Source of the DNA: Mesostigma viride
Taxonomy: Eukaryota > Streptophyta > Mesostigmatophyceae > Mesostigmatales > Mesostigmataceae
Direction: 5' to 3'
DNA length: 51,055 bases
Assembly: GCA_009746045.1 (NCBI GenBank)
Contig: RPFO01000050.1
Coordinates: forward strand, 4,628,769-4,679,823
Below, in pieces: positions 22,601 through 35,344 of the stretch. The notes below the pieces were generated by a model. That model was not told the DNA's origin, made no database searches, and saw only the letters and a program-made list of their open reading frames with translations. Each line of letters opens with the position of its first letter. Within the stretch, counting starts at the first letter, position 1. The position numbers and the translations under genes are program-made.

Positions 22601-23046
22601 ATCCTCCTCATTAATTACATAAATGCCAACCATGTACGTAGACAAGCCATGATGACCCCATGGGAGCCTGAATCCTCATCATTAATTACATAAATGCCAT
22701 CCATGTACGTAGACGGGCCATGATGACACCATGGGAGCCTGAATCCTCATCATTAATTACATAAATGCCATTCATGTACGTAGGCCAGCCATGGAGACAC
22801 CATGGGAGCCTGAATCCTCATCATTAATTACATACATGCCAACAATGTAGGTAGACAAGCCATGATGACACCATGGGAGCCTGAATCCTCATCATTTATT
22901 TTATGAGACATCCATGTACGTAGGCCAGCCATGATGACACCATGGGAGCCTGAATCCTCATCATTTCTTTTTCTTTGACATCCATGTACGTAGGCCAGCC
23001 ATGATGACACCATGGGAGCCTGAATCCTCCTCATTAATTACATACA
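13607..23046. repeat. 70-bp satellite array, block 3 (longest)
   Basis: About 9.4 kb of uninterrupted satellite. A 3036-bp tandem duplication is visible. The variant CCTAGATCCTCCTCATGAATT occurs at about 14401 and 17438 and again at about 16024 and 19061. A dropped-GA variant (CATGGGCCTG) is at about 15668 and 18704. The linker CATAGATGCC occurs at about 16825, 19862 and 21981, so a third, shorter unit of about 2.1 kb follows. Positions 13612-16357 are collinear with 30359-38482 minus insertions. Identical 68-aa ORFs at 14703, 17740 and 22828 (minus) mark the same variant and are not genes. Confidence 0.97.
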
Positions 23047-23604
23047 TACATTTCTTGTTTTTGGTCCATTGGAGTTCCTTCCCACCAAGAGAAACATTTA
23101 TTTTACATTTTTGTGTGCTAGGCTTTATACGGACAGCCTATACCACACCTTCAACTTCAGTGCACATCATTATCAAGTTGGTTATTGTAGCACCATGCTG
23201 GGGGCCCAGCATACTCGAACACAAGGTGTTGCCCCTCTTAGCAGCGTGGGTGGGTGGGTGGGAGCTGAAAAGAGGCCTCCCTACGTCCCCTACACCACTC
23301 TAAGTACTGACTATCATTCACATTGCGCCACGCAGGCCTGCCGGCTGGCGCAGGTACAAGGTGTACTGACTGCCAATCACAGTTGCGCCACGCCTGGCGG
23401 CTGGCGCAGGTAACAAGGTCTAGTGACGTACGTTAGAAGCTACCTAGGCCTGCACTCCGGAACCACACTCAGCCTAGGCACAAAAAGGGCCGGCCGGTGC
23501 AGCTGTACCCTCGTGACAAGCGCTAGTCTTACGCTACCTACGGCAGGTCGGTCCCCTTTGAGCCCGTCCACGCGTCATATATAAAATGAGCGAAGCTCAG
23601 CAAA
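23047..23604 (+). repeat. Unit 1: internally deleted copy
   Basis: Shared head at about 23048-23237, a GTGGGTGGGTGGGTGGG spacer at about 23249-23264, then the shared tail at about 23265-23604. The tail contains two successive hairpins based on TGCGCCA/TGGCGCA (about 23320-23410) and a TATA-like ATATATAAAATG near its end. Confidence 0.8.
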
Positions 23605-25176
23605 TACATTTCTTGTTTTTGGTCCATTGGAGTTCCTTCCCACCAAGAGAAACATTTATTTTACATTTTTGTGTGCTAGGCTTTATACGGACAGCCTATA
23701 CCACACCTTCAAACTCAGTGCACATCATTATCAAGTTGGTTATTGTAGCACCATGCTGGGGGCCCAGCATACTCGAACACAAGGTGTTGCCCCCACACCT
23801 CCTTCTTGGCCACCAAGGCTGTCGCCAACCTTGGTGCCGAGTTTCTTTCCGCCCATGGCCCCCCCCTGCACGCTGCCACGGCTGTACTGCCGCCCCCGTG
23901 TGGCCGCTACGGTTTCCCGGCGGACGCAGGGCGGCACCCATGTCGTTCCCCCCGTTAGGGGGGCGGTTTCCAGCGGCTGCTCATTAGGCCTTACGCCCCC
24001 GGACCGTCTCTCACAAGCCCAGGACCCATCACCAGCCCCACCCCCGAGGCTGGGATTTCCCGGCATTGAAACCTTTGTGGCGATAGGCCCTCTACCCTAC
24101 CAAGGCCTTGGCTTGGAAACTGCTTAGCCAAGGCCCTGACCAGGGCTTGTGTTGTTGTAGGAAATTTTTTATGGCATAGATATGCCCCCCTGGCTGAACC
24201 GAACTCTTTATCGCTTTTCCTATAATGCATCATACAGGATAAAAACAAGGCGATAAAACAGCAAGAATTTCAGCCCCGCCAGGCGAACATTCTTTGCTGA
24301 AAAACTGGGCAATGATGAAGAGCGCGCTCCTCCCACCAAGATTCGCTCCAGCCCCGCATCCTCCCCGAAACTCCCGTCTGGCCACAGGCCGAAAGATCGG
24401 GTCCGCTGTCAGGCTCCTGGCAGTTATGGGCTACCCTGGCACCCCGCGCTAGCCATCTCCACGTTTAAGGCAGATTCGCCTCCACCTGTGATTCTTTCCA
24501 CCGTAGCCGCTGGCCCTGGCCTGTATGGCTCCTTCCCTGACGTTGTCCGACTAAAATCGCAGCTTCCCCAGTGTCAGGAAGCCGCTTGCCGCACCCAGGG
24601 GTAGAGGGGAATCGTCAGTGGGCCCAGCGCCGGAAATCACACCATTTTACTCAAAACGTAGAGCCCCCCACCCAACAACCATTACCGTGGCCTGTAACGG
24701 TGGGTGGCGAACATAAAGAATTTTATTCCAGGCCTCTCCACGCCCGGAGAGGCCGATAGCATCGTCTTACATTCAGCGCAGCCGCCATAGCGGCCAGCCG
24801 ACCTTGCCAGCAAATGCTGGGATCAAGTTGCGAAGCTGAAAAGAGGCCTCCCTACGTCCCCTACACCACTCTAAGTACTGACTATCATTCACATTGCGCC
24901 ACGCAGGCCTGCCGGCTGGCGCAGGTACAAGGTGTACTGACTGCCAATCACAGTTGCGCCACGCCTGGCGGCTGGCGCAGGTAACAAGGTCTAGTGACGT
25001 ACGTTAGAAGCTACCTAGGCCTGCACTCCGGAACCACACTCAGCCTAGGCACAAAAAGGGCCGGCCGGTGCAGCTGTACCCTCGTGACAAGCGCTAGTCT
25101 TACGCTACCTACGGCAGGTCGGTCCCCTTTGAGCCCGTCCACGCGTCATATATAAAATGAGCGAAGCTCAGCAAAT
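23605..25176 (+). repeat. Unit 2: longer copy with GC-rich interior
   Basis: Shared head to about 23796, a unique GC-rich interior of about 1.03 kb (23797-24831), shared tail 24832-25176. The interior has ORFs of up to 166 aa on plus (23627-24127), Pro/Arg-rich with no recognisable domain, so I do not call a gene. The autonomous partner is not in this window. Confidence 0.75.
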
Positions 25177-28100
25177 GCCATCCATGTACGTACACGGGCC
25201 ATGATGACACCATGGGAGCCTGAATCCTCATCATTTACTATTCCTTGACATCCATGTACGTAGGCCAGCCATGGAGACACCATGGGAGCCTGAATCCTCA
25301 TCATTAATTACATAAATGCCAACCATGTACGTAGACAAGCCATGATGACACCATGGGAGCCTGAATCCTCCTCATTAATTACATAAATGCCAACCATGTA
25401 CGTAGACAAGCCATGATGACACCATGGGAGCCTGAATCCTCATCATTAATTACATACATGCCATCCATGTACGTAGACAGGCCATGATGACACCATGGGA
25501 GCCTGAATCCTCATCATTTACTATTCCTTGACATCCATGTACGTAGGCCAGCCATGGAGACACCATGGGAGCCTGAATCCTCCTCATTAATTACATAAAT
25601 GCCAACCATGTACGTAGACAAGCCATGATGACCCCATGGGAGCCTGAATCCTCATCATTAATTACATAAATGCCATCCATGTACGTAGACGGGCCATGAT
25701 GACACCATGGGAGCCTGAATCCTCATCATTTACTATTCCTTGACATCCATGTACGTAGGCCAGCCATGGAGACACCATGGGAGCCTGAATCCTCCTCATT
25801 AATTACATAAATGCCAACCATGTACGTAGACAAGCCATGATGACCCCATGGGAGCCTGAATCCTCATCATTAATTACATAAATGCCATCCATGTAAGTAG
25901 ACGGGCCATGATGACACCATGGGAGCCTGAATCCTCCTCATTAATTACATAAATGCCAACCATGTACGTAGACAAGCCATGATGACACCATGGGAGCCTG
26001 AATCCTCATCATTTACTATTCCTTGACATCCATGTACGTAGGCCAGCCATGATGACACCAATGGAGCCTGAATCCTCCTCGTTAATTACATAAATGCCAA
26101 CCATGTACGTAGACAAGCCATGATGACCCCATGGGAGCCTGAATCCTCATCATTTACTATTCCTTGACATCCATGTACGTAGACGGGCCATGATGACACC
26201 ATGGGAGCCTGAATCCTCATCATTTACTATTCCTTGACATCCATGTACGTAGGCCAGCCATGATGACACCAATGGAGCCTGAATCCTCTTCATTTTCTTA
26301 ATGAGAGGATTCAGGTTACATAAATGCCAACCATGTAGGTAGACAAGCCATGATGACACCATGGGAGCCTGAATCCTCATCATTAAATACATAAATGCCA
26401 TCCATGTACGTAGGCCAGCCATGGAGACACCATGGGAGCCTGAATCCTCCTCATTAATTACATAAATGCCAACCATGTACGTCGACAAGCCATGATGACC
26501 CCATGGGAGCCTGAATCCTCATCATTTACTATTCCTTGACATCCATGTACGTAGGCCAGCCATGATGACACCAATGGAGCCTGAATCCTCCTCGTTAATT
26601 ACATAAATGCCAACCATGTACGTAGACAAGCCATGATGACACCATGGGAGCCTGAATCCTCCTCATTAATTACATAAATGCCAACCATGTACGTAGACAA
26701 GCCATGATGACACCATGGGAGCCTGAATCCTCATCATTTCTTTTTCTTTGACATCCATGTACGTAGGCCAGCCATGATGACACCATGGGAGCCTGAATCC
26801 TCCTCATTAATTACATACATGCCATCCATGTACGTACACGGGCCATGATGACACCATGGGAGCCTGAATCCTCATCATTTACTATTCCTTGACATCCATG
26901 TACGTAGGCCAGCCATGGAGACACCATGGGAGCCTGAATCCTCATCATTAATTACATAAATGCCAACCATGTACGTAGACAAGCCATGATGACACCATGG
27001 GAGCCTGAATCCTCCTCATTAATTACATAAATGCCAACCATGTACGTAGACAAGCCATGATGACACCATGGGAGCCTGAATCCTCATCATTAATTACATA
27101 CATGCCATCCATGTACGTAGACAGGCCATGATGACACCATGGGAGCCTGAATCCTCATCATTTACTATTCCTTGACATCCATGTACGTAGGCCAGCCATG
27201 GAGACACCATGGGAGCCTGAATCCTCCTCATTAATTACATAAATGCCAACCATGTACGTAGACAAGCCATGATGACCCCATGGGAGCCTGAATCCTCATC
27301 ATTAATTACATAAATGCCATCCATGTACGTAGACGGGCCATGATGACACCATGGGAGCCTGAATCCTCATCATTAATTACATAAATGCCATTCATGTACG
27401 TAGGCCAGCCATGGAGACACCATGGGAGCCTGAATCCTCATCATTAATTACATACATGCCAACAATGTAGGTAGACAAGCCATGATGACACCATGGGAGC
27501 CTGAATCCTCATCATTTATTTTATGAGACATCCATGTACGTAGGCCAGCCATGATGACACCATGGGAGCCTGAATCCTCATCATTTCTTTTTCTTTGACA
27601 TCCATGTACGTAGGCCAGCCATGATGACACCATGGGAGCCTGAATCCTCCTCATTAATTACATACATGCCATCCATGTACGTACACGGGCCATGATGACA
27701 CCATGGGAGCCTGAATCCTCATCATTTACTATTCCTTGACATCCATGTACGTAGGCCAGCCATGGAGACACCATGGGAGCCTGAATCCTCATCATTAATT
27801 ACATAAATGCCAACCATGTACGTAGACAAGCCATGATGACACCATGGGAGCCTGAATCCTCCTCATTAATTACATAAATGCCAACCATGTACGTAGACAA
27901 GCCATGATGACACCATGGGAGCCTGAATCCTCATCATTAATTACATACATGCCATCCATGTACGTAGACAGGCCATGATGACACCATGGGAGCCTGAATC
28001 CTCATCATTTACTATTCCTTGACATCCATGTACGTAGGCCAGCCATGGAGACACCATGGGAGCCTGAATCCTCCTCATTAATTACATAAATGCCAACCAT

Positions 28101-30782
28101 GTACGTAGACAAGCCATGATGACCCCATGGGAGCCTGAATCCTCATCATTAATTACATAAATGCCATCCATGTACGTAGACGGGCCATGATGACACCATG
28201 GGAGCCTGAATCCTCATCATTTACTATTCCTTGACATCCATGTACGTAGGCCAGCCATGGAGACACCATGGGAGCCTGAATCCTCCTCATTAATTACATA
28301 AATGCCAACCATGTACGTAGACAAGCCATGATGACCCCATGGGAGCCTGAATCCTCATCATTAATTACATAAATGCCATCCATGTAAGTAGACGGGCCAT
28401 GATGACACCATGGGAGCCTGAATCCTCCTCATTAATTACATAAATGCCAACCATGTACGTAGACAAGCCATGATGACACCATGGGAGCCTGAATCCTCAT
28501 CATTTACTATTCCTTGACATCCATGTACGTAGGCCAGCCATGATGACACCAATGGAGCCTGAATCCTCCTCGTTAATTACATAAATGCCAACCATGTACG
28601 TAGACAAGCCATGATGACCCCATGGGAGCCTGAATCCTCATCATTTACTATTCCTTGACATCCATGTACGTAGACGGGCCATGATGACACCATGGGAGCC
28701 TGAATCCTCATCATTTACTATTCCTTGACATCCATGTACGTAGGCCAGCCATGATGACACCAATGGAGCCTGAATCCTCTTCATTTTCTTAATGAGAGGA
28801 TTCAGGTTACATAAATGCCAACCATGTAGGTAGACAAGCCATGATGACACCATGGGAGCCTGAATCCTCATCATTAAATACATAAATGCCATCCATGTAC
28901 GTAGGCCAGCCATGGAGACACCATGGGAGCCTGAATCCTCCTCATTAATTACATAAATGCCAACCATGTACGTAGACAAGCCATGATGACACCATGGGAG
29001 CCTGAATCCTCATCATTTACTATTCCTTGACATCCATGTACGTAGGCCAGCCATGATGACACCAATGGAGCCTGAATCCTCCTCGTTAATTACATAAATG
29101 CCAACCATGTACGTAGACAAGCCATGATGACCCCATGGGAGCCTGAATCCTCATCATTTACTATTCCTTGACATCCATGTACGTAGACGGGCCATGATGA
29201 CACCATGGGAGCCTGAATCCTCTTCATTAATTACATAAATGCCAACCATGTACGTAGACGGGCCATGATGACACCATGGGAGCCTGAATCCTCATCATTT
29301 TTTTTTCTTTGACATCCATGTACATACGTAGGCCAGCCATGATGACACCAATGGAGCCTGAATCCTCATCATTAATTACATGTACATGCCATCCATGTAC
29401 GTAGACGGGCCATGATGACACCAATGGAGCCTGAATCCTCATCATTACATACATAAATGCCAACCATGTACATACACGGGCAATGATGACACCATGGGAG
29501 CCTGAATCCTCATCATTTTTTTTTCTTTGACATCCATGTACATACGTAGGCCAGCCATGATGACACCAATGGAGCCTGAATCCTCATCATTAATTACATA
29601 CATGCCATCCATGTACGTAGACAAGCCATGATGACACCATGGGAGCCTGAATCCTCATCATTTACTATTCCTTGACATCCATGTACGTAGGCCAGCCATG
29701 ATGACACCAATGGAGCCTGAATCCTCTTCATTTTTTTTATGAGAGGATTCAGGTTACATAAATGCCAACCATGTACGTAGACAAGCCATGATGACACCAT
29801 GGGAGCCTGAATCCTCATCATTTTTTTTATGAGACATCCATGTACGTAGGCCAGCCATGATGACACCATGGGAGCCTGAATCCTCATCAATTTTTTTTCT
29901 TTGACATCCATGTACGTAGACGGGCCATGATGACACCATGGGAGCCTGAATCCTCATCATTAATTACATGAATGCCATTCATGTACGTACACGGGCCATG
30001 ATGACACCATGGGAGCCTGAATCCTCATCATTAATTACATAAATGCCATCCATGTACGTACACGGGCCATGATGACACCATGGGAGCCTGAATCCTCATC
30101 AATAATTACATAAATGCCATCCATGTACGTAGACGGGCCATGATGACACCATGGGAGCCTGAATCCTCATCATTTTTTTTTCTTTGACATCCATGTACGT
30201 AGACGGGCCATGATGACACCATGGGAGCCTGAATCCTCATCATTAATTACATAAATGCCATTCATGTACGTAGACGGGCCATGATGACACCATGGGAGCC
30301 TGAATTCTCATCATTTACTATTCCTTGACATCCATGTACGTAGGCCAGCCATGGAGACACCATGGGAGCCTGAATCCTCCTAATTAATCACATAAATGCC
30401 AACCATGTACGTAGACAAGCCATGATGACCCCATGGGAGCCTGAATCCTCATCATTAATTACATAAATGCCATCCATGTACGTAGACGGGCCATGATGAC
30501 ACCATGGGAGCCTGAATCCTCATTATTATATACAAAATGCCATCCATGTACGTACACGGGCAATGATGACACCATGGGAGCCTGAATCCTCATCATTAAT
30601 TACATAAATGCCATTCATGTACGTAGACATGACATGATGACACCATGGGAGCCTGAGTCCTCATCATTAATTACATACATGCCATCCATGTACGTACACG
30701 GGCCATGATGACACCATGGGAGCCTGAATCCTCATCATTTTTTTTTCTTTGACATCCATGTACGTAGACGGGCCATGATGAC
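25177..30782. repeat. 70-bp satellite array, block 4
   Basis: Contains a 2491-bp direct duplication, seen from identical ORF by-products at 26150-26488 and 28641-28979 (minus). From 27302 onward it is the second copy of blocks 1 and 2, with uninterrupted versions of the Copia site (28917-28921) and the L2 site (30354-30358). Snapback repeats lie at 26278, 28769 and 29716. Confidence 0.97.
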
Positions 30783-31322
30783 TGTTAAAGGCATGTGTGA
30801 TTATTATGGGGACTTAAATTAATAATTTGTAGGTGGTGAATCATTGCCAACTTAAGCGTCAGGAGCCAGGAAAATTATTTATTACGTCCATATGGTGTGG
30901 CTTTCCATGGCTACCTCAAGGTAGCGTGAACATTGGTAATTATGGTAGGTGAGTGGTGGCGGCGGCCCTGGTATGGGCATGGGCCGACAATGGGTCGATG
31001 GTATGGGCATGGGCCGACAATGGGTCGATAACGACAGCTGATATGTTGGAACATGGTGCATGCGCATGCATGACTCGGTACGGCATGGTATGACATGCAC
31101 ATGACACAATACTATAATCTGGTGAAGATAGTGACCAATGGTCCTAGTGCCATTGTACAACTTGGCACATAGTCATAGTGTCCATTCACGTAGGACAAAT
31201 CCCACTTAGGTACTACTATCCGAGCATATCTATTTGTTAATTAGGGCTCGAATACAATTGCCCGTATTATAGATTTCTGCACGGTCAGCATAATGGGCAT
31301 ATTCAAGACAGGATTCTTGACA
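30783..31322 (-). repeat. L3 3' LTR
   Basis: 540 bp with TG...CA ends, apparently identical to 32970-33509. It holds a 30-bp tandem duplication at 30971-31030 (unit begins GTATGGGCATGGGCCGACAA). ORFs of 92 and 63 aa on minus are spread over this duplication and are not called. Confidence 0.92.
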
Positions 31323-31334
31323 CCCTCCTTGCAC
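31323..31334 (-). promoter_or_regulatory. L3 polypurine tract
   Basis: The minus strand reads GTGCAAGGAGGG directly before the 3' LTR, closely like the L2 tract GCAAGGGGGG. Confidence 0.7.
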
Positions 31335-32956
31335 ATGATGCTGTCTATAAATACAAATGCTAGATCCTGGGCGAGGGTAGTCGGGTACCTAAGTGGATTC
31401 CCTCCTTACACGACACCCTGGTCTTGATATAAAACAGCAAGAAAAATGAGGGCAAGGTTGTGTAGCCCCATATTGTCACATGGAGTGCGCCACACGAGGG
31501 TGGAGCCAAACTGGAAACAGGCTCTTAAACTGTAAAGACTGGTTGCTCAGTGTTGAGGCTGGATGCAGACTGTAGCCGGTACTGGTTGATGCCAGGGTTG
31601 CAGCTGGAAACGTTGGGTACTGGTAGCTGCTGGTAAACCGGTGACGTCAGCTGTTGTGTGTGCACACACGATCTATGCTGTGTGTGGGTACAGTGTCTTG
31701 TGTGGTGCTGGTAGTGCTACTTTGACTTGTTTGCCAACAGGGTTTGGTGCAACTTACTGCAACTACTACAAGGTGAACTGTGACGTGAGGATGTAGAGCT
31801 GGTTGCTGGACTGCTACTTGCTAGCTAGACAAGTGCGTGCAGCTGACTGCAGCTACTATCTACTCTACGCCTGTGGTGGAGAGTCATGCATGTGCTGCTG
31901 GGTGCTACTACTTCTCCTTGCTGGCTAGGCAAGTGTGGGTAGCTGCCTGCATGGACTATGCAGTGTACTCTGTTCCTGCTGGTGTTGCCTGCTGTGCTTG
32001 TTGATGCCAGTGTGATGGTGCTGATGGGACTGTGCTGTTACTGCTGCTTACATTATGGGGCAACTGGTTGCTAGTGGGTGTCTAGTGCTGGCACGTGATA
32101 ATGCAACTAGCTGTTACTGCTGCTAGTGGTGCCTGCAACTAGTTAAATGTGGCTGAATTATAAAACTGCAACTAGTGCTGAAAACAACGTGGGGGTTAGT
32201 GAGCACCCTCCTTAGTGTGGTGTGCAGCTGTGTCAGCAGGCTGGCCTTGAGAGCAGGACCCAGGGAATGTTCCCCTTTTTCTTGGAAACTTGGAGCATGG
32301 CAGGCTCTGGGCTCTTGAAGTGATGACCGTTTAAAAAGAATTCCGGTTTAAAAGAATGCGCCCAAAAGAATGTTGATGCCACGCGAAATGGTGCCGGTAC
32401 AAAAGAAAGACCGGTTCTCATGAAAAATTTTTGAGGTAAACAGCTCCGCCGATTTCTCGTCGATGCTCACAGCTCGCGCAGCTCAGTGGGAGCCCGTCAG
32501 TGACCCCGCGCCGATTGAACGCACTGCACTCGGCCAAAAATGTGCTGCCAGGTAAAAAATCACTGGCGCTGCCTGGAACCAGAGCCGGCACCTTTTGAGT
32601 GCCAGGCTTCAGCGCCGACGTCCCCATCACCGAAATGTTGGCGTTTGATCAGTTTCGGGCATATATAAGTATAAAAGCGTAGATCTGGCCTGCGCACCGG
32701 AGCTTGGGAAATTCTTGACGGATTTTAGCGACGGTAGGTGTCACCCCGAATATTTGGTGTTACCACACGTTGAAGTAAGTCGATTGAAAGCCTTGAATTT
32801 CACGGTAGCATCTGCGCCATAATCATGGTCGTATCAAGTACAAGAATTCGACCAAGCTGCTCCGTATATGAAAATATTAACGATGATCAAGGTGCTCAAT
32901 AAAATGTGAGCTGCCGCTTAGAGGTTGGTTAATTCCGTTGAAAGATCTTGCCCCGG

Positions 32957-32969
32957 ACCTCCGATACCA
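32957..32969 (-). promoter_or_regulatory. L3 primer binding site
   Basis: On minus, TGGTATCGGAGG directly follows the 5' LTR. It matches TGGTATCAGAGC (initiator Met tRNA) at 10 of 12 positions. Confidence 0.85.
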
Positions 32970-33509
32970 TGTTAAAGGCATGTGTGATTATTATGGGGAC
33001 TTAAATTAATAATTTGTAGGTGGTGAATCATTGCCAACTTAAGCGTCAGGAGCCAGGAAAATTATTTATTACGTCCATATGGTGTGGCTTTCCATGGCTA
33101 CCTCAAGGTAGCGTGAACATTGGTAATTATGGTAGGTGAGTGGTGGCGGCGGCCCTGGTATGGGCATGGGCCGACAATGGGTCGATGGTATGGGCATGGG
33201 CCGACAATGGGTCGATAACGACAGCTGATATGTTGGAACATGGTGCATGCGCATGCATGACTCGGTACGGCATGGTATGACATGCACATGACACAATACT
33301 ATAATCTGGTGAAGATAGTGACCAATGGTCCTAGTGCCATTGTACAACTTGGCACATAGTCATAGTGTCCATTCACGTAGGACAAATCCCACTTAGGTAC
33401 TACTATCCGAGCATATCTATTTGTTAATTAGGGCTCGAATACAATTGCCCGTATTATAGATTTCTGCACGGTCAGCATAATGGGCATATTCAAGACAGGA
33501 TTCTTGACA
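32970..33509 (-). repeat. L3 5' LTR
   Basis: 540 bp, the sense-upstream LTR because the primer site touches it. It carries the same 30-bp tandem duplication at 33158-33217. Confidence 0.92.
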
Positions 33510-34814
33510 ATGACACCATGGGAGCCTGAATCCTCATCATTAATTACATACATGCCATCCATGTACGTAGGCCAGCCATGATGACACCATGGGAGCCTGA
33601 ATCCTCATCATTTACTATTCCTTGACATCCATGTACGTAGGCCAGCCATGGAGACACCATGGGAGCCTGAATCCTCATCATGAATTACATAAATGCCAAC
33701 CATGTACGTAGACAAGCCATGATGACACCATGGGAGCCTGAATCCTCATCATTTACTATTCCTTGACATCCATGTACGTAGACGGGCCATGATGACACCA
33801 TGGGAGCCTGAATCCTCATCATTAATTACATACATGCCATCCATGTACGTAGGCCAGCCATGATGACACCATGGGAGCCTAGATCCTCCTCATGAATTAC
33901 ATAAATGCCAACCATGTACGTAGGCCAGCCATGGAGACACCATGGGAGCCTGAATCCTCCTCATTAATTACATAAATGCCAACCATGTACGTAGACAAGC
34001 CATGATGACCCCATGGGAGCCTGAATCCTCATCATTAATTACATAAATGCCATCCATGTACGTAGACGGGCCATGATGACACCATGGGAGCCTGAATCCT
34101 CATCATTAATTACATAAATGCCATTCATGTACGTAGGCCAGCCATGGAGACACCGTGGGAGCCTGAATCCTCATCATTAATTACATACATGCCAACAATG
34201 TAGGTAGACAAGCCATGATGACACCATGGGAGCCTGAATCCTCATCATTTATTTTATGAGACATCCATGTACGTAGGCCAGCCATGATGACACCATGGGA
34301 GCCTGAATCCTCATCATTTCTTTTTCTTTGACATCCATGTACGTAGGCCAGCCATGATGACACCATGGGAGCCTGAATCCTCCTCATTAATTACATACAT
34401 GCCATCCATGTACGTACACGGGCCATGATGACACCATGGGAGCCTGAATCCTCATCATTTACTATTCCTTGACATCCATGTACGTAGACAGGCCATGATG
34501 ACACCATGGGAGCCTGAATCCTCATCATTAATTACATAAATGCCAACCATGTACGTAGACAAGCCATGATGACACCATGGGAGCCTGAATCCTCCTCATT
34601 AATTACATAAATGCCAACCATGTACGTAGACAAGCCATGATGACACCATGGGAGCCTGAATCCTCATCATTAATTACATACATGCCATCCATGTACGTAG
34701 ACAGGCCATGATGACACCATGGGAGCCTGAATCCTCATCATTTACTATTCCTTGACATCCATGTACGTAGGCCAGCCATGGAGACACCATGGGAGCCTGA
34801 ATCCTCCTCATTAA
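33510..34814. repeat. 70-bp satellite array, block 5
   Basis: Continues the array after L3 and is collinear with 14032-15336. It ends at TTAA (34811-34814), the target of A1, whose empty site is TTAA at 15333-15336. Confidence 0.97.
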
Positions 34815-35344
34815 GGGGAGGTGGCACCCCAAAACCCAAAAAATCTGACATATGCTAATATCACTTGAAATTCATTTGCACAATGCTGAATTATGATTGG
34901 GGGCACTAAATAACATCTCTAGTGAGTTGTCCGTGCACTTGTTGGGGGTACTACCCCCATATATACGCCAATAATGCGCTATAAATAGCAAAAGACGCTA
35001 ATTAGGGCTGAGTATGCCCCAGCCAATGCACTTATTTGTTGGCTACCAAAAATCAAGGTCATATAGTTCCCTGAGTTTGTAGCTTGCTGAGCTATTTACA
35101 TCATGGAAATGGCAAAACCTTGAACAGTTATTAATTTTCCCGCAAAACAGGTCATTTTTTACCGGACATTGGGAATATACATATCATAAACACTTCCGAT
35201 AAGGCCACAAAATCAACAAAAATTCCGGCTAACAGGGGGACAGCAGTGTTCCAAGTCCCAGGTCATTCCGACAAGTCTAGCTCAAGTTATTGCGTCAGAC
35301 GTGTTTTAAAAAAAATGCTCGCTAAAACAGAAAATGTCACTATA

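Larger units (their letters stand above)
23047..25176 (+). mobile_element. Head-to-tail pair of a non-autonomous element, no target duplication
   Basis: Unit 1 (23047-23604) and unit 2 (23605-25176) begin with the same sequence of about 190 bp (ACATTTCTTGTTTTTGG onward) and end with the same sequence of about 340 bp (to GCGAAGCTCAGCAAAT). Unit 1 is unit 2 with its middle removed and a short GGGT repeat in place. The satellite resumes exactly (ACATACA|TGCC), with no clear duplication and no terminal inverted repeats. Each unit ends with a small hairpin TGAGC-GAA-GCTCA close to the right terminus. Direct tandem units, an A|T target and a 3' hairpin fit a Helitron-like rolling-circle element, but the canonical TC/CTRR termini are missing, so class is open. 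Confidence 0.7.
31323..32969 (-). other. L3 internal region, no recognisable coding domain
   Basis: 1647 bp. The part at 31530-32190 is a degenerate CTG/GTTG-type low-complexity stretch. ORFs of 62 and 70 aa on minus (32233-32630) have no family motifs. On plus, 32659-32680 reads like a strong TATA region (CATATATAAGTATAAAAGC), followed about 70 bp later by a donor-like GACGGTAGGT. This may be a captured promoter fragment lying antisense to the element. Confidence 0.6.
30783..33509 (-). mobile_element. Non-autonomous LTR retrotransposon, element L3
   Basis: Two 540-bp LTRs (offset 2187 bp) enclose 1647 bp of internal sequence, flanked by ATGAC at 30778-30782 and 33510-33514. The empty site is ATGAC at 14032-14036. 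On minus the LTR runs TGTCAAGAATCC to CCTTTAACA. The primer site abuts the right LTR, so sense is minus. Primer site, purine tract and LTR ends resemble those of L2, which suggests that both use the same machinery. No gag or pol domain is present. Confidence 0.92.

Noticed and set aside
23627-24127. 166-aa plus ORF in unit 2
   Set aside because: It is a low-complexity Pro/Arg-rich translation of GC-rich sequence with no domain, and its start lies in the shared head also present in the deletion copy.
14703-34387. Repeated 68-112-aa ORFs on minus beginning MRRIQAP, MMRIQAP or MSTYMV
   Set aside because: They are translations of satellite monomers, repeat wherever the same variant repeats, and stop when a monomer changes length.
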